From: an uncultured Bacteroidota bacterium
GTDB lineage: Bacteria > Bacteroidota > Bacteroidia > Flavobacteriales > Flavobacteriaceae
Direction of reading: 5' to 3'
Assembly (NCBI GenBank): GCA_902523665.1
Contig: CABZAD010000001.1
Span: 41,902 to 105,901 of the forward strand
DNA: 64,000 bases
Below, piece by piece: positions 36,501 to 47,412 of the stretch. Numbering within the stretch: the first letter of the stretch is position 1; every line of letters begins with the position of its first letter. The translations under genes and the position numbers were made by a program. The notes under the pieces were generated by a model. It saw only the letters and a program-made list of their open reading frames with translations. It had not been told where the DNA came from and made no database searches.

Positions 36501-36906
36501 TTGAAATTTCTCGAATCCATCCTGATTCTTTAATAATAGCAGTTTCTGATTTTATTAAAAAATTTGATTTAAAACCACATGACCTATTTAAATATAAATG
36601 TTGTGTTAGATGGAAAATTATTAGAGTATCTCTAACTTGATTTTGCTCTAAAATATATTTTGTTTCATTTAAATTAACCATTAAAGGTAGTTTAAGTTCA
36701 GATCCAGAAAATTCTTGATTTAAGATTGAATCATTATTGACTCCTTTTATAAAATTTAAATTAACCCCTGTTGGATTTTTAGTTTCATTATCAACAAATC
36801 CAATAGTAACTCTATTAGTATTATCAGAACCTTCGATGCATATATCATCTTTTTCACAACTTAAAAAAAATAATGTTAAAACTAGAAAATGAAGGTGTCT
36901 AATCAT
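36445..36906 (-). CDS. DUF6452-like lipoprotein
   Basis: Lipobox '[10 protein letters not shown]'; '[20 protein letters not shown]...' pattern; pairs with the downstream DUF6048-like gene. Confidence 0.7.
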   Translation of the reverse strand: MIRHLHFLVLTLFFLSCEKDDICIEGSDNTNRVTIGFVDNETKNPTGVNLNFIKGVNNDSILNQEFSGSELKLPLMVNLNETKYILEQNQVRDTLIIFHLTQHLYLNRSCGFKSNFLIKSETAIIKESGWIREISIVQDSIFNEENTNIFIHY

Positions 36907-36920
36907 AGCTTAAATATTTT

Positions 36921-36928
36921 CAAAATTA
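36921..36928 (-). promoter_or_regulatory. Bacteroidota -7-like box TAATTTTG upstream of the DUF6452-like gene
   Basis: Minus-strand TAATTTTG matches TAnnTTTG, 15 nt before the ATG. Confidence 0.4.
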
Positions 36929-36954
36929 CTATATTTATAAAAACCAAATACATC

Positions 36955-38268
36955 TTGTTTAACAAAAAAAATGGAGATATAGAAAAACTCTTCGAAATTG
37001 AAAATCTTAATACCTATCATCTAAACTTAGAAAAAAAGTTTGGAGCAAAAGATTATCACCCACTACCAGTTGTTCTAAAAAAAGGAGAAGGTGTTTTTCT
37101 TTGGGATGTTAATGAAAAAAGATATTATGATTTTTTATCAGCTTACTCTGCTGTTAATCAAGGTCATTGTCATCCTAAATTAGTTAATTTAATTAAAAAT
37201 CAAGCTGAAACCCTTACTCTTACTTCAAGAGCTTTTCATAATAATAAACTTGGAGAGTATATGGCATATGCAACTAAACTTTTTGGATTTGATCAACTTT
37301 TACCAATGAATACAGGTGCGGAGGGTGTTGAAACATCAATAAAGCTATCAAGGAAATGGGGATATTTAAAGAAAAATGTTGATGATAATCAAGCTAAAAT
37401 TATAGTATGTAATAATAACTTCCATGGAAGAACTACAACTTTGATTTCCTTTTCAACTGATCCAGGTTCAAAAGACTACTTTGGTCCTCATACCCCAGGT
37501 TTTATTCACATTCCTCATGGGGATTCCATTGCTTTGGAAGATGAACTTAAAAAAGATAAAAATGTTGTTGCTTTTCTGGTTGAACCTATTCAAGGAGAAG
37601 CTGGAGTTAACGTTCCAGATCCTGATTATCTAAAAAAAGTAAGACATTTATGTTCACAATATAATGTTTTGATGATTGCTGATGAAATTCAAACTGGACT
37701 TGGTAGAACAGGATCTTTACTTGCATCATGCGGTAATTGTGATTGTAATTCTTCATGTGAACAGCAATCATCATATGTAAGACCTGATATTTTAATATTA
37801 GCTAAAGCTCTTAGTGGTGGTACTTATCCAATCTCTGCTGTTCTCTGTGACTCAGATATAATGGAAGTAATTCAGCCTGGTCAACATGGAAGTACATTTG
37901 GTGGAAATCCTTTTGCTGCTAGTATTGCAAAAAAAGCACTAGAGATAATTATTGAAGAAAATCTCTCTCAAAATGCGAGATCTTTAGGTTTAATCTTTAG
38001 GGAAGAAATGAATAAGTATATTAGTAATAGTAAGATTGTTAGTCTTGTTAGAGGGAAGGGTTTGCTAAATGCTATTGTGATTAACGATTCTCCAGATAGT
38101 AAAACTGCTTGGAATATTTGTTTAAAATTGCGTGACAAAGGTCTTTTAGCAAAACCAACTAGAGGTAACATTATTAGATTTGCACCTCCTTTAATTATGA
38201 CTGAGGATCAACTATATGACTGTATTGGTATTATAACCTCAACATTAAATGAATTTGAGCCTAAATAA
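36955..38268 (+). CDS. rocD: Ornithine aminotransferase; start uncertain (ORF track starts at 36889)
   Basis: '[52 protein letters not shown]' and '[13 protein letters not shown]' are diagnostic; in-frame TTG at 36955 gives a more usual N-terminus. Confidence 0.93.
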   Translation: MFNKKNGDIEKLFEIENLNTYHLNLEKKFGAKDYHPLPVVLKKGEGVFLWDVNEKRYYDFLSAYSAVNQGHCHPKLVNLIKNQAETLTLTSRAFHNNKLGEYMAYATKLFGFDQLLPMNTGAEGVETSIKLSRKWGYLKKNVDDNQAKIIVCNNNFHGRTTTLISFSTDPGSKDYFGPHTPGFIHIPHGDSIALEDELKKDKNVVAFLVEPIQGEAGVNVPDPDYLKKVRHLCSQYNVLMIADEIQTGLGRTGSLLASCGNCDCNSSCEQQSSYVRPDILILAKALSGGTYPISAVLCDSDIMEVIQPGQHGSTFGGNPFAASIAKKALEIIIEENLSQNARSLGLIFREEMNKYISNSKIVSLVRGKGLLNAIVINDSPDSKTAWNICLKLRDKGLLAKPTRGNIIRFAPPLIMTEDQLYDCIGIITSTLNEFEPK

Positions 38269-39411
38269 ATGAATGTCTATTTTGATAATGCATCGACAAC
38301 AAAGGTAAGAGATGAAGTAATTGACGATATGTCAAATGTATTAAAGGATTGTTTTGGTAATCCCTCATCTACTCATTCGTATGGAAGATCTGCAAAATCT
38401 TATATAGAGATATCAAGAAAGTCAATTGCAAAAATTCTAAATTGTGATCCTGGAGAAATAATCTTTAATTCTGGCGGAACAGAATCTGATAATTCAATTT
38501 TAAAATGTGCCGTAAAAGATCTAGGTGTAAAGCATATTATTTCTTCAAAAATTGAGCATCATGCAATAACGCACACTCTAGATGAGTTAAAATTAGAAGG
38601 TATAAAGGTGCATAATGTGAAATTATCTAAAAAAGGTAATGTAGATATTGATAATCTAGAATACTTATTGAGTTTCAATGATGAGCCCAAATTAGTAACC
38701 TTGATGTATATAAATAACGAAATAGGCAATATACTAGATATAAAAAGTGTATCAGATTTATGTCAAAAGTATAATTCATTTTTTCATACTGACGCTGTTC
38801 AAGCTGTCGGTCATTATAAAGTTGATCTAAAATCATTTAACATTGATTTTTTATCATCAGCAGCTCATAAGTTTCATGGTCCAAAAGGGATAGGATTTAC
38901 TTTTATAAATAAATCAATAAAAATAAAATCATTTATTTGTGGTGGTCCTCAAGAAAGAGGATTAAGAGCTGGGACAGAGTCTGTCCATAATATTGTTGGA
39001 ATGACAAAAGCTCTTGAAATAGCAGACAGGAACATGGAAAAGGAGGCAATATATGTCTTGTCAATAAAGGAATACATGATAGATAGTCTAAGAAAATTAT
39101 TCCCTGATATTCATTTTAATGGAGAGTCTGGAAATATTAAAAATAGTACATATACTATTTTAAATGTTTGTCTTCCCATATCTAATGATAAAGCAGCGAT
39201 GCTTGACTTTAACCTTGATTTAAAGGGTATTGCGTGTTCTAGGGGTAGTGCCTGTCAATCTGGTAGTTCAGAGGGATCACATGTTCTTGACGAAATTCAA
39301 AGTAAGGATCAAAAAAAGTTTCCATCTGTTAGATTCTCATTTTCTTTTAACAATAAAATGGATGAAGTCGATTATCTCATTGATACTCTTAAAGAATTAA
39401 TTAACTCTTAA
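38269..39411 (+). CDS. Cysteine desulfurase (IscS/NifS-like)
   Basis: 'VYFDNASTTKVRDEV', 'NSGGTESDNS', 'FHTDAVQAVGHY', 'SAAHKFHGPKGIGF', 'IACSRGSACQSGSSEGSHVL'. Confidence 0.94.
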   Translation: MNVYFDNASTTKVRDEVIDDMSNVLKDCFGNPSSTHSYGRSAKSYIEISRKSIAKILNCDPGEIIFNSGGTESDNSILKCAVKDLGVKHIISSKIEHHAITHTLDELKLEGIKVHNVKLSKKGNVDIDNLEYLLSFNDEPKLVTLMYINNEIGNILDIKSVSDLCQKYNSFFHTDAVQAVGHYKVDLKSFNIDFLSSAAHKFHGPKGIGFTFINKSIKIKSFICGGPQERGLRAGTESVHNIVGMTKALEIADRNMEKEAIYVLSIKEYMIDSLRKLFPDIHFNGESGNIKNSTYTILNVCLPISNDKAAMLDFNLDLKGIACSRGSACQSGSSEGSHVLDEIQSKDQKKFPSVRFSFSFNNKMDEVDYLIDTLKELINS

Positions 39412-41075
39412 TTGTATATAGTTGCTATAAATACCCCTTTATTTCCAACACCATCTTGAAAATTGATAAGTAAAATATTTTCACCTTCATTTATAATATT
39501 ATCTGAAATCTTATGAAAAATTAAATTTAATTTAGGCTCATACTCAAATAGTGCCCATTTTCCATTTATAAAGGCATTATAGCTTTTAATACCTGATATT
39601 TCATCTTTAAGTTTAAGTCTTAATGTTGATCTGCCAGAAATATTGGAATTCTGGTTAAAATTAATTGGTTTAATTTTTGGTTTAATAGTGTCTCTAGATA
39701 TTGTATATTTTCCTAGTGATGAAGTATTAGCATAGATGAATGAATCATCTTTTCTAGAATTTATAAATGTTATTTTATTATCCTTTATTCTCCCAATAAA
39801 TGACTGTCTCAATTCTAATGTATCTGTTATTGCCTGAGGCAGCTTAATAATCATAGATTTTCTAAATGGATCCTTATCCTCACCTAGGTCAAGTGTATCA
39901 TCTCTATATGATATATTTAATAAAATGTCATTGTAGAATGTATTTTTTTTTATTTCAATTAACGATGAATTTTTTTTTATTTCATAATTCTGATTAGTAA
40001 GTATCTCTATTCCATCATAAGATGTGATTTCATCGTTACTTACAGTACCTTTAATTCTAAAATTTAAATAAGATGAGTTGTTATTCCAATCTGAAACTCT
40101 TATAGACACTGAGCTATCTATATATTTTGAAGGATCTAATATGCCATTGAAGTCGTTATTTTTAAGAAAAGATAAATTTGCATTTTGAGGTGTATAAACC
40201 TTTAAAACTCTCTTTCTATTGTTAATTGCAGACATATAATCATACATTATTTTCCTGTAATGATTTTGACTAAATTTTATTCTATCCATTTTAAATGAAT
40301 AAACTAATAAGGAATCAATAAATAAATCTACTCTATAAACACCATTCTGATTAAATAACCCCTTGTATTGTATATCATAAATATCAATTCCAAATCCAGT
40401 CTTCTTATTATATTCAATAACATCAGTAGTGTAAGTTGAGTCATTTAATTTTTTGATTTCTTTCTTTAAAGGTAAACTGCTTACTAATTTATTTTCCTCA
40501 TCTATTAGGTATAAACCCCTTATGATAGGTCTTTCTTCATCGAGATATTTATAATTAAACATCAAAGGATTAAGTGCATCTTGAGTATCAGTATCTCTTA
40601 TTTCAAAATGAAGGTGTGGAGCAAATGATCCACCTGTATTACCAGAGTAACCAATTAATTCACCTCTCATGACTTTTAGTTCTCCTTTTTTTGGAAATTT
40701 TTTAATTGTGCTTGACTTCGATCTATATTGTTCACCTCTTACATAATGATCTAATTCAGTACTAAAATCTTTTAAATGTGCATAAACTGAGGTTAATCCA
40801 TTTGGATGATCAATGTAAACTACTTTTCCATACCCATAATTATTTACCTCAATTCTTGAAATATACCCTTCTTCAATACTAAAAATCTTTTGACCTTGGA
40901 CCCCTCTGCTCTTGAAGTCAATCCCTGTATGGAATCTGGATCTATATTCTCCAAATGTTCCTGATAGATCAAAGGGTGCATCAATTGGAGAATGAAAATC
41001 TAACTCCTGGCTAAAGTTATTGTCATAATTTAAAATTAAAAATGATGTAAATAAAATTCTAAGAAATAATTTCAT
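39408..41075 (-). CDS. M23-family metallopeptidase
   Basis: 'RFHTGIDFKSRGVQGQKIFSIEEGYISRIEVNNYGYGKVVYIDHPNGLTSVYAHL', 'APHLHFEIRD'. Confidence 0.93.
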   Translation of the reverse strand: MKLFLRILFTSFLILNYDNNFSQELDFHSPIDAPFDLSGTFGEYRSRFHTGIDFKSRGVQGQKIFSIEEGYISRIEVNNYGYGKVVYIDHPNGLTSVYAHLKDFSTELDHYVRGEQYRSKSSTIKKFPKKGELKVMRGELIGYSGNTGGSFAPHLHFEIRDTDTQDALNPLMFNYKYLDEERPIIRGLYLIDEENKLVSSLPLKKEIKKLNDSTYTTDVIEYNKKTGFGIDIYDIQYKGLFNQNGVYRVDLFIDSLLVYSFKMDRIKFSQNHYRKIMYDYMSAINNRKRVLKVYTPQNANLSFLKNNDFNGILDPSKYIDSSVSIRVSDWNNNSSYLNFRIKGTVSNDEITSYDGIEILTNQNYEIKKNSSLIEIKKNTFYNDILLNISYRDDTLDLGEDKDPFRKSMIIKLPQAITDTLELRQSFIGRIKDNKITFINSRKDDSFIYANTSSLGKYTISRDTIKPKIKPINFNQNSNISGRSTLRLKLKDEISGIKSYNAFINGKWALFEYEPKLNLIFHKISDNIINEGENILLINFQDGVGNKGVFIATIYN

Positions 41076-41133
41076 CTGATTTCAAATTTAACTTAAGATT
41101 TTTATAAATTGAAATTATTAAATTTTTTTACAA

Positions 41134-41412
41134 TTGGATTATTTAAAAACTCTTCAAGAAAAAATCAGTCTTCTTTTAAATAAGTTAGATGAAACTAAAT
41201 TGTTGAATGAGTCACTAGAATCAAAAAATGAATATTTAATAAAGGTCAATAAGGATCTTGAAACTAAAATTAAGATAATTCAGGCAAAAGGAAAACAACT
41301 TAAAATTGTATCAGCTTTAAATGATGATGATAGTGATAAGAAATATTTTAAAAATAAAATTGATTATTTGATAAAGGAAATAGATTATTGCATTGAAAGA
41401 ATATCATTATAA
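41134..41412 (+). CDS. Small coiled-coil protein directly upstream of zapA (TTG start)
   Basis: 92 aa, heptad-rich throughout; conserved-looking position before zapA. Confidence 0.75.
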   Translation: MDYLKTLQEKISLLLNKLDETKLLNESLESKNEYLIKVNKDLETKIKIIQAKGKQLKIVSALNDDDSDKKYFKNKIDYLIKEIDYCIERISL

Positions 41413-41417
41413 ATATT

Positions 41418-41714
41418 ATGGAGAAGAATATTAAAATTAAATTAAATATTGGTGATAGAATTTATCCCCTTACAATTCAAAGATCACAAGAGTTTTATTT
41501 TAGAGAAGCTGCAAAAGTTATTGAAAAAACAATTAAAAATTTTGAAGAAAACTATTCAGTGAGAGACAAACAAGACCTTCTGGCTATGTGTTGTATCCAA
41601 TTTGCAGCAAAAAATTTGCAGAATAAGTCAAAATCAAATGATTCTGAGAGTGAAGTTGAAAAAATTATATTAAAAATTATTGATAATATTGATAAATCCA
41701 TTTTAACTTCTTAA
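41418..41714 (+). CDS. zapA: Cell division protein ZapA
   Basis: 'KIKLNIGDRIYPLTIQRSQEFYFREAAKVIEKTIKNFEENYSVRDKQDLLAMCCIQFA'. Confidence 0.9.
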   Translation: MEKNIKIKLNIGDRIYPLTIQRSQEFYFREAAKVIEKTIKNFEENYSVRDKQDLLAMCCIQFAAKNLQNKSKSNDSESEVEKIILKIIDNIDKSILTS

Positions 41715-41723
41715 ATTTATATC

Positions 41724-41879
41724 AACCTGTATTAGTGATTCTTGGTAAACTCAACGAGTATTAATTAAGAAAGGTGAGTTTAAATGCTAAAGCAAGCTAT
41801 CCTGAATAGATCCTTGAATATTTGATTAGCCTTAATCCTGTTTTTAGGAGTTTACGCAATACTCACTCTAATACAGGTT
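41724..41879 (+). ncRNA. ssrS: Putative 6S RNA (6S-Flavo type)
   Basis: Non-coding gap downstream of zapA; perfect 12-bp terminal stem aacctgtattag (41724-41735) / ctaatacaggtt (41868-41879), length about 156 nt, interrupted interior as in 6S RNA. Confidence 0.8.
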
Positions 41880-41889
41880 TGTTATTTAA

Positions 41890-42606
41890 TTAAGTTAGTA
41901 GATTACCATCTTTATCCCAAACGGCAGTTTCATTTCTTCTGGATTGATCAACACACTTTGCGATCCATTGTTCATCATATGATACATCATGGTCTTTAAG
42001 TACATCTTCAGGAACTCCATCCCATACATTAGGTATGTTGCCCTTGTATCCAAGATCTCGCATTCCAACCTCTGATGTAAACCATCCAGTTACAACCATA
42101 TATCTGTAGGTAGCAAAGAAACTTGCAGTCTCCTTCAAGTCTTCCTCAATACCATCGTTGAATGAAATAATATCGAAGACTGACTTGATTTGATCATCTG
42201 AACAATCAGTTAATTTAGTATTAAATTTATTTTTAAATAGGTCATCTAAGACTATTAGACCTTTCCTCAACACATTTTCTCCATAGTTATTGTGTGCTGG
42301 AGTACTCCAATCTTTAGCAATAAACTCAATCATTTCAACAACACCAGCGTCATTAATATTTCCATATTCATTCGGAGGAATAATTATATTTGCTATTCTT
42401 TCAATTGTTTTCAACTCTGACTTGTTGAAAAACTGAGAATTAAGAAACTTATTGTCTCTTTCTTTCTCAAAAGGAGTTCTCCCATACCTATACTCCCATA
42501 TTTTTTCAGAAACATTTTCATTTAATGGAGAAATACAGCCCTCTAATGTTAATGAGGCTCCTATGCTACTCAAAATAATTGTTTTAATACTATCCCTTCT
42601 TTTCAT
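41890..42606 (-). CDS. Gluconate 2-dehydrogenase subunit 3 family protein
   Basis: 'KRRDSIKTIILSSIGASLTLEGC' Tat-like signal; 'IERIANIIIPPNEYGNINDAGVVEMIEFIAKDW'; start at 42606 overlaps the TAA of the upstream GMC gene by 1 nt. Confidence 0.88.
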   Translation of the reverse strand: MKRRDSIKTIILSSIGASLTLEGCISPLNENVSEKIWEYRYGRTPFEKERDNKFLNSQFFNKSELKTIERIANIIIPPNEYGNINDAGVVEMIEFIAKDWSTPAHNNYGENVLRKGLIVLDDLFKNKFNTKLTDCSDDQIKSVFDIISFNDGIEEDLKETASFFATYRYMVVTGWFTSEVGMRDLGYKGNIPNVWDGVPEDVLKDHDVSYDEQWIAKCVDQSRRNETAVWDKDGNLLT

Positions 42607-44339
42607 TACAAATTCTGTTTTTTTAGTTCTGAAATTATGTGTTCTGATGTTCGCCATGCTAGAGCCATTATAGTCCATGTTGGATTTTTATCTCCCTTGA
42701 ATACAAATGGACCAGCATCTACAACATATAAATTATCAACATCATGAAGACGCTCATACTTGTTAACTACAGATGTATTAGGATTGTTACCCATTCTTGT
42801 TGTTCCTACCTCATGAATAATTGATCCCGGTGTAGAAATTCCATAATTCTGTTCTTTTCCAGGTTTATCTCCGATAATTATACCATTCATATTGTAAGCT
42901 AATTCTTCATAGGTATCTTGAGCATGTCTTGCCTGATTATATTCTGTATCAGCCCAGTTATAATTAAATTTTAATACGGGAATACCATACTTATCTTTTT
43001 TATTTTTATCTATTTCACAATAGTTGTTTATATCTGGAATAGCTCCACCTCTTGATTCTAGTGAAATTGTTGACCCCCAATACTTTTTAACATCCTTTCT
43101 GATCTGTTCTCCATAACCGCCAACTCTTAACCCAAAAAACTTATTAAAATCATTTGGTATATAACCACCTATTCCAAATTGAGGCATTCCTAAATTTCTG
43201 TATGATGTTTCGATATGATATCCAATTGGAAAATCTAGTTTTTTATCATGGAGCCACCAAGGAGTATATACATGAGCACCACCAACCCCATCCTCATTGT
43301 AAGTTTTCCTATTCATTAATTCTGGAACAAAGATTTGTTTTGATGTCCCTACAGTGTCTTGTAAATACTTTCCAATTAAACCGCTACTATTTCCAAGTCC
43401 ATTTGGGTGCACATTACTTTTAGAATTTAGTAAGATTCTTGCACTACTACATGAAGATGCACCTAGAACTACTACTTTAGATTCTATGGAGTATTCTTTC
43501 CCATTCTTTTTATTAATAAAAGAAACACCAGCTGCATTACCATTATTGTCGGTGTTGACTTTCCTCACCATCGAATCAGTGTAAAGGTCAACTAGCCCTC
43601 CCTTTAACGAGGGAATTACCAGACTTGAACTTGAGGAGAAGCAAGCATACACAGAACATGATCTTTCACATTGACCACAAAACATACATATTCCTCTTTG
43701 GTTGTTTATTCTCTTTGTTAGAACAGATAATCTAGAGGGTATTACATTTATACCTGATTTTTTGGCACCCTTTATATAATACAATTCATGTAATCTAGGC
43801 TTTGGAGGTGGTAAAAAAAATCCATCAGGATCATTTGGAAGGCTTTCTTTAGTCCCAAAAACACCAATTAATTGGTCAAGTTTATCATAGTATGGTTTAA
43901 TATCTTCATAAGTTATTGGCCAATTTTCATCTAAATCATAAAAATCTTTGCATTTAAAATCTTTTGGTCCAAGTCTAGAAGCAATTCTACCCCAGTGATT
44001 TGTCCTACCACCTAACATCCTAGATCTCCACCACATAAAGTCAGTATCTTCTTTTGAAGAGTAGGGCTCACCTTCAACTTTCCAATCCCCATATGACATA
44101 TGAAAATCTCCAAATCTTCTTGTTACAGATGATCCTCTTCTTGGAGATGCCCATGTTGGTTTAAATTGAGTTTGTTGTTCAGGGTCTGCTGGGTCAAAAT
44201 AAGGCCCTGCTTCAATAAGAGCAACCTTAAGTCCAGCATCAGTCAAGATTTTTGTAGTTATCCCTCCAGCTGCGCCAGAACCAACAATAATTACATCATA
44301 CTTTTCTTTTGATTTTATAATTTCCATAAACCAATTCAA
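42606..44339 (-). CDS. GMC-family oxidoreductase
   Basis: 'DVIIVGSGAAGGITTKILTDAGLKVALIEAGP'; C-term 'HEVGTTRMGNNPNTSVVNKYERLHDVDNLYVVDAGPF'. Confidence 0.94.
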   Translation of the reverse strand: MNWFMEIIKSKEKYDVIIVGSGAAGGITTKILTDAGLKVALIEAGPYFDPADPEQQTQFKPTWASPRRGSSVTRRFGDFHMSYGDWKVEGEPYSSKEDTDFMWWRSRMLGGRTNHWGRIASRLGPKDFKCKDFYDLDENWPITYEDIKPYYDKLDQLIGVFGTKESLPNDPDGFFLPPPKPRLHELYYIKGAKKSGINVIPSRLSVLTKRINNQRGICMFCGQCERSCSVYACFSSSSSLVIPSLKGGLVDLYTDSMVRKVNTDNNGNAAGVSFINKKNGKEYSIESKVVVLGASSCSSARILLNSKSNVHPNGLGNSSGLIGKYLQDTVGTSKQIFVPELMNRKTYNEDGVGGAHVYTPWWLHDKKLDFPIGYHIETSYRNLGMPQFGIGGYIPNDFNKFFGLRVGGYGEQIRKDVKKYWGSTISLESRGGAIPDINNYCEIDKNKKDKYGIPVLKFNYNWADTEYNQARHAQDTYEELAYNMNGIIIGDKPGKEQNYGISTPGSIIHEVGTTRMGNNPNTSVVNKYERLHDVDNLYVVDAGPFVFKGDKNPTWTIMALAWRTSEHIISELKKQNL

Positions 44340-44454
44340 TTTATTAAAAACAATTATATTTAAATAGAGTTATTAATAAACTTTTCTTATGTTAAATATC
44401 ATTATAATTATTTACTAATAAAAATTAAAAATACTGATTCATACTTCTCAAATT

Positions 44455-45120
44455 ATGATAATAGAAATATGTACAACAAACTTAAGCTCAATAATAAATG
44501 CTCAGGATGCAGGTGCAAATAGAATAGAGCTGTGCGAAAATTACTTAGTTGGAGGAGTTACTCCAAATATTAAATTTTTAGAAAAATCAATAAGAATATC
44601 AAAAATTCCAATTAATGTTTTAATTAGACCAAGAAGTGGAAACTTTATTTTCAGCAATGTAGAATTTGATAGAATGTTTGAATCAATTCAAAAATTTAAA
44701 AATTATAATATCAGCGGCTTTGTTGTTGGGTTTTTAGATAAAAAAAATCAATTAAACAAAACCCTATTAAGTGAATTTAGAAGTGCAACTGATGGTTATG
44801 ATTTAACCTTTCACAGAGCTTTTGACTATTTAGTAGATCAGGAAAAATCATTAGGACAATTAGTTGAGAATAAATTTGATAGAATACTTTGCTCTGGAAG
44901 TAAAATAGATTCAGAAAAGGGTATTAAAAATCTTAATTACTTAAATTCTTTAGCTCGTGATAAAATAACAATTATGCCAGGTGGAGGCATCAATACCTTG
45001 AATTTTAAAATATTTAAAAATGCAGGTTTTAAAGAAATCCACCTCTCAGCTATTGATAAAAGAATATCATTAGATTCTAATTATGACATTATTAAGGAAA
45101 TTATAGAGATGAGTAAATAA
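44455..45120 (+). CDS. cutC: CutC-family protein
   Basis: 'IEICTTNLSSIINAQDAGANRIELCENYLVGGVTPN', 'NVLIRPRSGNFIFS', 'ITIMPGGGINTLN'. Confidence 0.94.
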   Translation: MIIEICTTNLSSIINAQDAGANRIELCENYLVGGVTPNIKFLEKSIRISKIPINVLIRPRSGNFIFSNVEFDRMFESIQKFKNYNISGFVVGFLDKKNQLNKTLLSEFRSATDGYDLTFHRAFDYLVDQEKSLGQLVENKFDRILCSGSKIDSEKGIKNLNYLNSLARDKITIMPGGGINTLNFKIFKNAGFKEIHLSAIDKRISLDSNYDIIKEIIEMSK

Positions 45121-45147
45121 TATTATATTATTTTTGAAAAAAATTTT

Positions 45148-47412
45148 ATGGCTTTTGATATTGATGTTATAAAGACAGTATACTCGAAGATGTCATCTAA
45201 GATTGATAATGCAAGGAAAATTGTCGGAAGACCTTTAACTTATGCAGAAAAAATTTTATACTCTCACTTATGGGATGAATCATCAAAGAAAGTTTTTCAA
45301 AGAGGTGAAGATTATGTTGATTTTGGTCCAGACCGTGTTACTTGTCAAGATGCAACTGCCCAGATGGCACTTCTTCAATTTATGCAAGCTGGAAAGGATA
45401 AAGTAGCAGTTCCAACAACAGTTCACTGTGATCATCTAATTTTAGCTCAATCAGGTGCTCAAAAAGATCTCAAAAATGCTAATAAAGTTAGTTCAGAAGT
45501 ATTTAATTTTTTAGAATCTGTATCAAGAAAATATGGTATTGGGTTTTGGAAACCAGGAGCAGGAATCATTCATCAAGTTATTCTTGAAAATTACGCTTTT
45601 CCTGGAGGTATGATGATTGGTACTGATTCACATACAGTAAATGCTGGAGGATTAGGAATGGTTGCAATAGGTGTTGGTGGAGCAGATGCGGTTGATGTCA
45701 TGGCAGGAATGCCATGGGAATTAAAATTTCCAAAATTAATTGGTATAAAACTAACTGGTAAATTAAATGGTTGGGCCTCAGCCAAAGATGTAATTTTAAA
45801 AGTTGCAGGAATTCTAACTGTTAAAGGTGGAACAGGATATATACTTGAATATTTTGGAGATGGATCCGAATCTCTCTCGTGTACTGGGAAAGGTACAATT
45901 TGTAACATGGGTGCTGAAGTTGGGGCAACCACATCAATATTTGCATATGACGAATCAATGGAAAGATATTTAAAATCTACTGAAAGAGAAGATGTCGTTA
46001 ACGCTGCTTCAAATTTTAAAGATGATCTTAAAGCAGACCAAGAAGTTTATGATAATCCTGAAAAATATTTTGATGAAATTATTGAAATTGATTTAAACTC
46101 TCTTACACCACATATCAATGGACCGTTCACTCCTGATCTTGCTACACCGGTAAATGAGATGAAAGATAAAGCCAAGTTAGAAGGCTGGCCAACTGATATA
46201 AAATGGGGTCTTATTGGGTCCTGTACAAACTCATCATATGAGGATCTTTCAAGAGCTGCATCTATTGCCAAACAAGCTTTAGAAAAGAATATTAAGATAA
46301 AATCTAAATTAGGAATAAACCCTGGTTCAGAGCAGGTAAGATACACAGCTGAAAGAGATGGCATAATTGAGCTTTTTGAAAAACTTGAATCAAAAATATT
46401 TACCAATGCCTGTGGACCTTGCATAGGTCAATGGAATAGGGAGGGTGAAGATAATAACGAAAAAAATTCAATCATTCATTCTTTCAATAGAAATTTTGCC
46501 AAAAGAGCAGATGGTAACCCTAACACTCATGCCTTTGTGACTTCACCAGAAATGGTAATGGCTGTTGCCTTATCTGGAAATCTTGATTTTAACCCCATTA
46601 TGGATTATCTAATATCTGAGGATGGCGATAAAGTAGTTTTAGATCCTCCATTTGGAGATGAACTACCTTCAAATGGTTTTGACTGTGAAGACAATGGTTA
46701 TATTGAGCCACCAATTGATGGATCTGATATTCAAATAAAGATTGATCCAGATTCAAAAAGACTACAAATACTGGAAGCATTTAGTCCGTGGGATGGAAAA
46801 AATATTTATAATGCAAAACTTTTGATTAAGGCTCACGGTAAATGTACAACAGATCATATTTCAATGGCTGGTCCATGGTTAAGGTTTAGAGGACATTTAG
46901 ATAATATTTCCGATAATTGCTTAATAGGAGCGGTTAACAGTTTTAACATGAAGACAAATTTTGTTAAAAATCAAATTACAGGTGAATACGGCCCAGTTCC
47001 TGAAACTCAAAGATTTTATAAAAAAAACAAAATAGATACAATAGTTGTTGGAGATAATAATTATGGTGAGGGTTCTTCAAGAGAACATGCGGCTATGGAG
47101 CCGAGACACTTGGGGATTAAAGCAGTCATTGTGAAGTCCTTTGCTAGGATTCATGAAACCAATTTAAAGAAGCAGGGAATGTTAGCTTTGACTTTTAATG
47201 ACGAAAATGATTATGATAAAATTCAGGAAGATGATACATTTAACTTTATAGATTTAGAATCTTTTTCACCAAATAAATCTATTTCACTAGAAATAATTCA
47301 TTCAAATAATTCCAAAGAAATTATTAAATTGCGTCACACTTTTAATGCACAGCAAATAGAATGGTATAAAAATGGTTCTGCATTAAACTTGATTAAAGCA
47401 AACAATTTATGA
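45148..47412 (+). CDS. acn: Aconitate hydratase
   Basis: '[21 protein letters not shown]', '[32 protein letters not shown]', '[11 protein letters not shown]', '[10 protein letters not shown]', '[17 protein letters not shown]'. Confidence 0.97.
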   Translation: MAFDIDVIKTVYSKMSSKIDNARKIVGRPLTYAEKILYSHLWDESSKKVFQRGEDYVDFGPDRVTCQDATAQMALLQFMQAGKDKVAVPTTVHCDHLILAQSGAQKDLKNANKVSSEVFNFLESVSRKYGIGFWKPGAGIIHQVILENYAFPGGMMIGTDSHTVNAGGLGMVAIGVGGADAVDVMAGMPWELKFPKLIGIKLTGKLNGWASAKDVILKVAGILTVKGGTGYILEYFGDGSESLSCTGKGTICNMGAEVGATTSIFAYDESMERYLKSTEREDVVNAASNFKDDLKADQEVYDNPEKYFDEIIEIDLNSLTPHINGPFTPDLATPVNEMKDKAKLEGWPTDIKWGLIGSCTNSSYEDLSRAASIAKQALEKNIKIKSKLGINPGSEQVRYTAERDGIIELFEKLESKIFTNACGPCIGQWNREGEDNNEKNSIIHSFNRNFAKRADGNPNTHAFVTSPEMVMAVALSGNLDFNPIMDYLISEDGDKVVLDPPFGDELPSNGFDCEDNGYIEPPIDGSDIQIKIDPDSKRLQILEAFSPWDGKNIYNAKLLIKAHGKCTTDHISMAGPWLRFRGHLDNISDNCLIGAVNSFNMKTNFVKNQITGEYGPVPETQRFYKKNKIDTIVVGDNNYGEGSSREHAAMEPRHLGIKAVIVKSFARIHETNLKKQGMLALTFNDENDYDKIQEDDTFNFIDLESFSPNKSISLEIIHSNNSKEIIKLRHTFNAQQIEWYKNGSALNLIKANNL

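Noticed and set aside
45591-46424. 113-aa and 125-aa minus-strand ORFs within aconitase
   Set aside because: Antisense shadows of a strongly conserved gene; Pro/Ile-rich composition typical of reverse-frame translations.
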